From Nephrocerus scutellatus (lineage: Eukaryota; Arthropoda; Insecta; Diptera; Pipunculidae), in NCBI GenBank assembly GCA_947095585.1, contig OX352761.1, positions 23,031,777-23,095,776 on the forward strand: 64,000 nucleotides of DNA, in the 5' to 3' direction. How positions within the stretch are numbered: the stretch's first letter is position 1; each line of letters starts with the position of its first letter. Of the stretch, positions 56,637 to 64,000 are shown in pieces. Position numbers and translations under genes: made by a program. Below the pieces are notes generated by a model that saw nothing but the letters and a program-made list of their open reading frames with translations, did not search any database and was not told the origin of the DNA.

Positions 56637-57990
56637 GTAAATATTGAATTTTCTTACAAATACATGAACACAAAAGCTGATTGAGTTTATTGCAGAGTAA
56701 GTTTATTGCGGGCAGTTTTTTTTTGTCTTCACTTGGCAATTGGCAATTGCAATTCACAATTGCACTTTTCAAACTTTTCAGGGAAGTGGGACTCGACGGT
56801 CATGCGAAAAGTTTTTTTTAATTTCCTCATTTCCCCATAAGTTGTGTAAACTTTTTGCTGAAGTCATTAACGTTTGTTATTAGCAGAAAAATCGTAATTG
56901 GCTATAAATTTTAACCTTTTCTGTGAGACTGCATCAGTGACTGTTATTGCCTGTTATTTTATTTGCACTAATTTGTAATTAATTGACTATAGTTGGATAT
57001 TAAAGTTATATTAGTGGTCATTGTACAGACTAAAAGTATAATTTTGAATTAAAACTACTTCCTATACAGGCTGATTAAGTCTAAATGGGCTGAGTACTTG
57101 CACTGTACCTTTATCTTTATCGAATTAAAGTCCCTTTAGAAATCCATCATGTGACCCATCAGTCGAATGCTAAAAAACTTGATAATATTGCTAAATTCAA
57201 TTAAAATAGGAGAAATTCTATAATAATTCAAAGACAAAATTAAATATGTCTTCATCATCAGCTTTACAATGAAGAGTTCTGTACCCTCATGTCATAAATT
57301 TCGCCACCGTTTCACCCGATTTTGAGACTGTGTCGTCCAGTTCAGCTGGTTAAGGTAGCTGTCAGTGAAAACCCGACACACTTAGACCAGCATAGGCCCA
57401 TTGTGTTGAAAATCACAATCACAGTTCAGGTGGGGAGTTTAAGAATTTCCTAATTGGTGACTATTTAGTTGTTGTTGGCAGTAAAAAGATATCTGTCTAT
57501 TGTTATAGACTACAAAACAGGTTCTTCTAAATACTCGTAGACTAAAATATCCTAAAATTTTTAAGTTTTAAGATAATAACTAATGCTGTTTAAATAAATA
57601 AATCACAATTTAAATAGTAGGGCATCTAGTCCTAGTTTTTGTTTAAAGTTTTAAGCTTCGATTATTTTAATTATTTATTACATCATAAATTTAATATTTT
57701 ACCTAATAATTTTGAAGTGCTGTTACGAAATTAAGGCTTTCTGGAGTTTATAATGGATTTTGCAAATAAAAACACAACACAAGTTCGTTAATTCACAAAT
57801 TATAACTTTATTTGACAAATGGCAGAAGTTCATAAATTTACACTAGTGATTACGTATTATTAACTTACTAGAGCCCTGTTTATGTTCTTAATTCGACCGT
57901 AATTCATTAAATTTTGAAGATTTAACGTTACTGAGGTTCTTTGTCAAAGAGTATAACCTCATCGTTGCATATAATTTTATTTTTTTAATT
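56637..57990. other. AT-rich DNA with one LINE 3' fragment at 57340-57445
   Basis: At 57340-57445 the segment GCTGGTTAAGGTAGCTGTCA, then ACCCGACACACTTAGACCAG and GGCCCATTGTG matches 16762-16830, the 3' end of the RNase H LINE, on the same strand. The rest is AT-rich without recognisable genes. Confidence 0.45.
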
Positions 57991-58375
57991 TCTCTAAATT
58001 AACTTCGTGAGCCCGTGGCTGACTGGCTGGCTGGTCAGATCTTGTGATCAATTTTTAACCCACTTCTCAGGGCCCGATTTTATTGAAATTTTGCACACAT
58101 GTATATTTTCAGTGACAATACTTTCTATTAAAATTTGATAGTGATCGGGCCGCAGGGTTGGGGGGGCTCCCAAACGAATTTTTTTCCCTGACATCAGATC
58201 ATTTCATACTATAATGACTGTGGGCAGCGCTACTTGCTTTACGGGGTTGTTTTTTTTTTGTTTGGTTGCAGTGCTTCGTATGTGTTTTTGTATTTCAGCA
58301 TTTATAGTGGAATTCAGTATACTTTTGGTTATTAGAGAATTTACATGAAAAATTATAATGGGTTTTTTTTTTGTT
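57991..58375 (+). repeat. Dispersed element with one ~120-bp unit
   Basis: Starts CTCTAAATTAACTTCGTGAG and GCCCGTGG. One unit follows (CCCGATTTTATTGAAATTTT, ACAATACTTTCTATTAAAAT). It ends TTAGAGAATTTACATGAAAA and GGGTTTTTTTTTTG. It has the same ends as the copies at 48830 and 60296. Between unit and end it keeps about 180 bases that the multi-unit copies lack and that the copy at 895-1125 shares in part. Confidence 0.7.
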
Positions 58376-58689
58376 CTATTACGTCAGGTGCGAGCGTGTA
58401 CAAATGCGTCATTAGCTTGTGTTTTTTTGCCTAAATTCCCTGCAATACCTATGAAAAAAATTGGTAGTCTTATATATAATTTATACACAGTATTGTTGAG
58501 ACTAATTGTTGCAATAGTTTTTTAGTTAACTTTATTTATCTACCGAGTTTTAATCTAACAGATTTCAGATAAACTAATATAACAATTCATGTACATAAGT
58601 AATTCAGTAGTATTTATAATTCAATATTAACATATAATTTAAGAGATAGTAATATTCCATATTAACGATTTAAATTTAAATCTATCATC

Positions 58690-59385
58690 ACATAAACTAA
58701 TATCTGAAGATACAGAGTTAAAAAGGGTAAATACATTTAGTCAATTGGTCAAGACCATAGTTGTAAGAATGCCTAGGGTTGAATAAAAATGTCCTTGTTC
58801 GAAGAATTATTTCTGGTGCATAATTATTAAGTAATTCGGGATATATGGTACGATAAGAAAAGACATCATGAATGAACAATATACAATGAACATTGCGCCT
58901 TTTTTTTCAAAGTATCTAACCCTATTAGGAAACATCTTGTAGGATAAGGGTGCATAGCGTAGAGATTGCATTTCATTTGTTTTATAACAAATCTCGTAAG
59001 GGACTTTTGTACCCTTTCAAGTCGTTTTATAGAATATTCAAGAAAATGACGTACAAGAGACATGTAAAGAGAATTCAGAGCATACAGGCTGGAAATTACG
59101 GAAAAAGTTCGCTTAAGAAATTTTGCTTTAGCAACTTAAACGAATGACATTTATTTATGTTTAAGTTAAGTCGACAACGATCAAACCAATTAACAATTTT
59201 ATTCAAGTTATTTTGAAGATTTCCACATTCCTAAACATTTTTAACGCGCAAAAATATTTTAATGACATTAGCATACATTAGGCAGTTTGCATAATTAAGC
59301 TTTGAAAGTATATCCTTAATATAGATATTAAAAAGCAAATGGCCTAAGTGACTACCTTGCGGGATACCAGACAAAATTTCATCAT
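58690..59385 (-). mobile_element. Jockey-like LINE RT fragment, mutated catalytic box
   Basis: On the minus strand 59375-59160 reads SGIPQGSHLGHLLFNIYIKD, then NCLMYANVIKIFLRVKNV, then NLQNNLNKIVNWFDRCRLN. The catalytic YADD is YANV here, so both Asp are lost. Then 59063-58866 gives RLERVQKSLTRFVIKQMK and MHPYPTRCFLIGLDTLKKKA, and near 58800 PEIILRTRTFLFNPRHS and NYGLDQL. This order is typical of jockey-clade RT C-termini. It is a separate family from the other LINEs here. Confidence 0.75.
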
Positions 59386-60290
59386 CATCATATTAAGCTT
59401 AATCTATCTATCATTATAGAGCCTCCGGAATCGTTCTTCCTCACATACGGGGCCAACAATTCTCCGTAAGACTTTTCTCTCTATCGCGGCTAAGAGGTCA
59501 GAATGCTTTTTTCTAGGAACCCAAGTAACGGATCCATATATGAGTACTGGTATGACCATTGTCTTTTACATCACCAGCTTGGATGTTATGGTTAAATTGA
59601 ATTTGAAGAGTCTTGACAGACTAAAGTAGGCTTTATTGGCTTTGAGCAACCGTGCGAGTATTTCTCGTTCCATGCTGTTATCGGCTGCTACAGTTGACCT
59701 GAGCTAGTTAAAGGATTGTATGCTTCAAATTCGCGCTCCACTATTTTACCTGCGAAACCAATGTTGGATCTTCTACTCACAGACGTGGCCACCATGTACT
59801 TTGCTTTGCTCTCATTTATGTGCAGACCTAGATTTCGTGCTCTACCGCTCGATCTGGGCGAAAGCTTCGTATACAGATCTTGGGTTTATACCAGCGATGT
59901 CAATGTCATCTGCGTAAGTCAGTTTGAGAATTGTTCCTCTCGCCGTTACGCCAGAGCTTCAAATCACTTTCTCCAACGCCATGTTCAAGAGGACGCTGGC
60001 CAGTATATTCCCTTGTTGGGGCCCGTTCTAGATGTTGAATGGGTTTAATAGTGATCCAGATATTTTTACTTGGCTAATAACATTGGTCTTGGTCAACCTA
60101 CAAAGTAGTGTAATTTTTTTTTATGTCAATTTCTCTAATGGCTTCATAAAGTTCTACTCTGGCTATGATATCATAGATGGCTTTAAAGCATAAAAAAATA
60201 TGGTGTAGTGAGTTTTGAAACTCTAGACATTTTACCATCATCTGCCTAAGGGTGTAGATTTAATCAGTTGCGGATTGCCTGTGATGAAGC
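59386..60290 (-). mobile_element. RTE-like LINE, C-terminal RT and catalytic region
   Basis: A shortened tail (ATCATCATCATATTAAGCTT on plus) starts near 59379. The order then matches 8180-9080 of the best copy: GAATCGTTCTTCCTCACATA near 59429, CATGCTGTTATCGGCTGCTA near 59671, GATGTCAATGTCATCTGCGT (the YADD region) near 59896 and AAACTCTAGACATTTTACCA near 60218. Frames are broken throughout. It directly abuts the jockey-like LINE on one side and the tandem-unit element on the other. Confidence 0.75.
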
Positions 60291-60295
60291 CACAC

Positions 60296-61352
60296 TTTCT
60301 TCACTAACTTCACTTTGCCGTGGCACGGATGTCGGTCGAAAATCGGTCAGAAATTGGTCGGAAATCGGTCGGAAATCGGTCGGCGGTCGGACGTCTGTCG
60401 TGGAATCTTGCGATCAATTTTCCAATTCCCACTTCCCACAGCCCGATTTTATTGAAATTTTGCACACATGTGTATTTCCGGAGACAACACTTTCTATTAA
60501 AATTTGAGGCCCCTCGGGCCACGGGGTCGTGGGGATCCCCTACAAATATTTTAAAAAAATGTTGTCGATTGTCGATTCTCTTAAAATTTTATACACATGT
60601 TTATCTCTAATATACAACACTTTTTGTAAAAATTTTGGAGACCCTGGGCCCCAGGGTCATTGGTACCCAATTTTTTTTTAAAAAATTAAACCGTTTTTTT
60701 TTTTAAATTTTATATACGTGTGTATCTCCGATGGGCAACACTTTTTACAAAAATTATGGAGACAGGCCCCAACAAATTTTTTAAAAAACTTAACCCGATT
60801 TTTTTTAAAATTTTATATACGTGTGTATCTTCGATAGACAACACTTTTTGCAAAAATTTTGGTGGTCGTGGGCCCATAAAAATTTTTAAAAAAAAAACTA
60901 ACCCGATTTTCTTCAAATTTTATATATCTACATGTGTATCTCCGATGGACAAAATTTTTTGTAAAGTTTTTGGAGTGAGGCCCTGAGGCCCGAGGGGTGC
61001 CCATATAAATTTTTTAAAAATTAGCTCGATTTTCTTCAAATTTTAAACACATGTGTATCACTGATGGACAAAACTTTTTGTAAGTTTGTTGGAGTGATCG
61101 GGCCCTGACCCCGTATGATGTCCATGTAAATTTTTTAAAAATTAGCGCAGTTTTCTTCAAATTTTAAACACATGTGTATCACTGATGGACAAAACTTTTT
61201 GTAAGTTTGTTGGAGTGATCGGGCCCTGACCCCGTATGGTGTCCATGTAAATTTTTTTAAAAATTAGCGCGGTTTTCTTCAAATTTTAGCACATACCCAT
61301 CTCCTATTAGAGAATTTACATGAAAAATTGTATTTTTATGGGTTGTTTTTTA
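60296..61352 (+). repeat. Dispersed element with seven ~120-bp units
   Basis: After a short GGTCGGAAATC tandem (60340-60390) come unit cores near 60477, 60604, 60724, 60827, 60940, 61058 and 61182 (spacing 103-127). The last two units are nearly identical, so the latest duplication is recent. The 3' end is TTAGAGAATTTACATGAAAA and ATGGGTTGTTTTTTA, the same as at 49490. Open frames on both strands are by-products of the repeats. Confidence 0.75.
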
Positions 61353-61630
61353 TCATTATAGAGTATTCGGAATAGTCGTTCTTGAGATACGAGTCCAACA
61401 ATTCTTCAAAAGACTTTCATTTCGAGCGCGATTAAGAGATCAGAGTGCATTTTTCTAAGCACTCAAGTCTCGAGTCTATATGTAAGTACTGGTATGACCA
61501 TTGTCAACAGTGGTGACAGTATACAACCCTGACATAAGCCACTTTGGACTTCTTATATTCAATTCCATCCGTCAAAATCCGCCGAAAGCCTTCTTGAAGC
61601 CTACTCGATGCATTTCTTTGTTTATGTGGT
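61353..61630 (-). mobile_element. RTE-like LINE fragment
   Basis: Matches 8225-8385: CATTATAGAGTATTCGGAAT, then CAACAATTCTTCAAAAGACT, CAAGTCTCGAGTC and GTACTGGTATGACCATTGTC. It then jumps to another part of the element (TATACAACCCTGACATAAGC), so it is internally deleted. Confidence 0.6.
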
Positions 61631-62029
61631 CGATGCAAGGTATCAAATGCAAACGCCTGTCAGTTCGAAGTCGATAATTGAATCTAATTATTTTTTAATA
61701 ACTTTTATACGCTTATATGGTTCTAGCTTATATCTTGGCTACGTCCTCTCTTACTTCCACAATCCATCAAAGCGTGATGATCATACCACTTTTCAACTCC
61801 TGCAGAAATTTCTCATTTTTCCACGCTCACCGTATAAGCGTTTGAAGTATTTGGCGCTGCTTAAAATAATTCGTCAGGAAAGACATCCACACCCACAGCT
61901 TTGTTTGTCTTAAACGAACTTGTTGCTGTTTGCTATTTCGCTTTTGCTAGGAAGTCGAGTGTGAATTCGGGAGTTTCGGTTCGGGGAAACTTATTAGAGT
62001 TTTATCGTTTCATACACCAGCGGTGCTCA

Positions 62030-62341
62030 AGAAAAAAATAGCCAGCTGTATGCCACCTCTACTTGCATTCAATGCAATACTCGTGGCACTCTAAATGCTC
62101 ATCTGTTTACCCTCAAGCTCATCTTCGGGCGTACAGTAAAGTTCAGAGACTCGTTCTTCAGCCGTACAAAACTTATGTCGAATGCTCTCCCAAGCTCTGT
62201 CTTCCCACATCACTATGATCCACAGGCATTCTATGCACAAGCTCATAGACATCTCCTCTCCTCATGTTCCTTAACGCCCACGCCGAGCCGAGCATTAGAA
62301 GGGTGCGAACCCCTTTAAGAATTATAAAAAAAAAAAAAAAA
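62030..62341 (+). mobile_element. Jockey/CR1-type LINE 3' end with poly-A
   Basis: Matches 3790-3990 and 26640-26960: CGTACAGTAAAGTTCAGAGA, TTCTTCAGCCGTACAAAACT, TCCCACATCACTATGATCCA and AGAAGGGTGCGAACCCCTTT, then a run of A from 62326. It is 5'-truncated. Confidence 0.75.
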
Positions 62342-64000
62342 ATATCATATCACCATTGTCTAGGTGGTAAATGACTTTAACAAAATACTCCCTTTATCTA
62401 GTGAAGTCATCCTTATCTGAAATCAGAAACTCTTCCCCACCATTAAGCTCATTGGTGATGCTTTAGAGATTACTACTCTCACACATGCATGCTGCAGCTT
62501 TTTCAGCCGTTGAGACAAGTGAGTTGTTGTACTAATGTTTCTCATCTTTCACGCGATTATGGCTTCTAGGTCTGGTTTATCTACTGCTGAGACTTCTGCA
62601 ATCCGAGCCCATTCCAGTAGTCATCCACAGTCTCTTGTCCTGCTCTTTGTTTTTCTTTAAAAGAGAAGATGTTCTCTGAATTTTTGACGCACCTTAACCT
62701 GGTTATATTGACAAGTTTGATAGGCTCTTTTTGAAAAATTTCTTGTGAAAGGGTATATGAGCTAACATAAGATAGTAATCGCGTTCTTGGGCCATGACCA
62801 CTCCACGTATTTTATGTTTCTTAAGCCCAGTAGTCATCCACAGTCTCCTCCTAGTAATCGCGTTCTTGTACCATGTTCACTCCATGTCTTTTCGCAGACA
62901 ATTTCTCAAGTGGTGGCTAATGATAACTGAAGACTGCAAGGACAAAGCCAGAGGAAACATTTTGGTTGCCGGAATTTCTGAATGCTACCGCCATATATCT
63001 GAGGTCCACTAAGAAGTTTACCAGCTGAACCGATATAATGTAGTCAACTAAATCTTCTATATTTTCTAACCCTCTTTTTTGTAACTCTCTTTGCGTCATT
63101 AGAAATAGCAGACTTGAGCTTGGTTATATCAACTCCTTCTGAACTTTTAACACAATCACTGCCATGCGATATGTTGCCAACTTAATCAAAAACTCCACTA
63201 GTTACAGGCAATTTAATAATTTCCGACGTCTATTTCCAGGTGGCACTATCATATCACATCAAACCGGAATGCAGAGCCCATTAAATCTCAAACTAATTGT
63301 ACATAAAACGCAGATGTGGTAAATGTAAGCATCACTTGATGTCTTGTTTCGTGCTCCTGCTCCTCCTCATTTTCGTAGAATTTCCTTACAGATAAGATTC
63401 AGAAGCAAATCAAACCACAACTGCACGTAATATGTGTTGAGATTTATGGCATTCAACTTTTCTTGTAATGGAAGTTTCTGAATATTTTCAATGAATTGCC
63501 ACCAGGACAATGACAATTCAGGAAAGAATAGCTTTATGCCATTCACGTAGCGAATGCGAATGAGAATGCGTTTAGGCAGGTGAAACGTGACGCAGGAGAG
63601 TTGTAAGCAATTTTCGTCTTAATAGTCTCCTAGATACTCGCATCTATATACAGGGTGTTGCAGCTATGATTAAATAAACTTCTGAATGTTTAAATTGGTT
63701 GTGTTTTATCGACCTAGTGTAACGAGCTTTTCACAGCTGGGCGATGACCAGAGTTCTTAGTATTCGGGTCATTCCCATTTAATAATTTGTCTTAGTGATC
63801 GTAGAATTCAATATATTTGATTCTTTCTTAATTATTATTTACACAAATGGTTCGTGGATTAAAACTAGGTTCGTAGTTCATGTGTTGTGCCGACTGTCGC
63901 AAGGCGCATAGCGATGCTTGATGTCACGGCAAAACGTATAACGATACGTGATGTGGGCTTCCTAGCAAAGCCTAAAATGACGTACCGATGTGTGTTTCCT
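62342..64000. other. No recognisable gene
   Basis: Small local duplications occur: TAGTCATCCACAGTCTC at 62612 and 62830, and TAATCGCGTTCTTG at 62776 and 62855. At 63651 TACAGGGTGTTGCAGCTATG resembles a mariner-type terminus, but no partner or transposase is seen. Open frames are short and lack motifs. Confidence 0.45.

Noticed and set aside
60310..61004. Several overlapping open frames in the ~120-bp unit element
   Set aside because: Frames on both strands follow the repeat units and share no protein motif. They are not genes.

Overview
The window looks like nuclear DNA of a higher dipteran fly. A true fruit fly (Tephritidae) or a relative is plausible from the transposon types, but nothing here proves the family. 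The DNA is AT-rich, has long introns, and holds one very long low-complexity host coding exon in a dense background of decayed transposable elements. Family names are from recognition of protein motifs by eye; no database search was run.

Host gene (+ strand). The supported host exons are a 34-nt microexon (6586-6619), a possible alternative C-terminal exon (6994-7085), and a large exon opening at 11709. The large exon reads in one frame through a single TAG (11884-11886) and then stays open for 1600 codons to 16689. The product after the TAG is Ser/Asn/Asp/Gln-rich and probably mostly disordered. Either the TAG is read through, or an in-frame intron of 45 or 48 nt removes it, or translation starts again at 12121. 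I do not recognise the gene. A possible further exon lies at 56573-56636.

Mobile DNA. (a) An RTE-like LINE with a (GAT)n tail has about ten fragments. (b) A jockey/CR1-type LINE with an FADD reverse transcriptase has five or more fragments, all on +. (c) LINEs with an RNase H domain lie at 16.8-18.5, 44.0-45.8 and 53.7-54.5 kb, with a (TAA)n-tailed relative at 40.6 kb. (d) Other LINE reverse-transcriptase fragments lie at 33.8-35.6, 38.2, 47.2-48.3 and 58.7-59.4 kb. (e) A tRNA-derived SINE has several copies on the minus strand. (f) A family with an internal array of about 120-bp units is present with 1, 1, 4 and 7 units. (g) There are four mariner-type remnants or copies and a fifth weak one.

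Two mariner copies stand out. The copy at 34171-35474 is complete: matched terminal inverted repeats, TA target duplication, an uninterrupted transposase with DD41D spacing (rosa type). It sits inside a LINE whose frame becomes continuous if the insertion is removed. The older copy at 22.7-23.8 kb carries about 420 bp of foreign DNA near the end of its transposase gene. That insert contains 46 codons that read as the first ATPase domain of bacterial ClpB, of Rickettsiales/Wolbachia type, which suggests capture of endosymbiont DNA.

Tandem repeats include a 62-bp minisatellite (32.3-32.86 kb), four units of about 150 bp (29.8-30.3 kb) and a G/T-rich stretch in the intron before the large exon (10.45-11.27 kb). 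Most remaining sequence is AT-rich and shows no recognisable gene.
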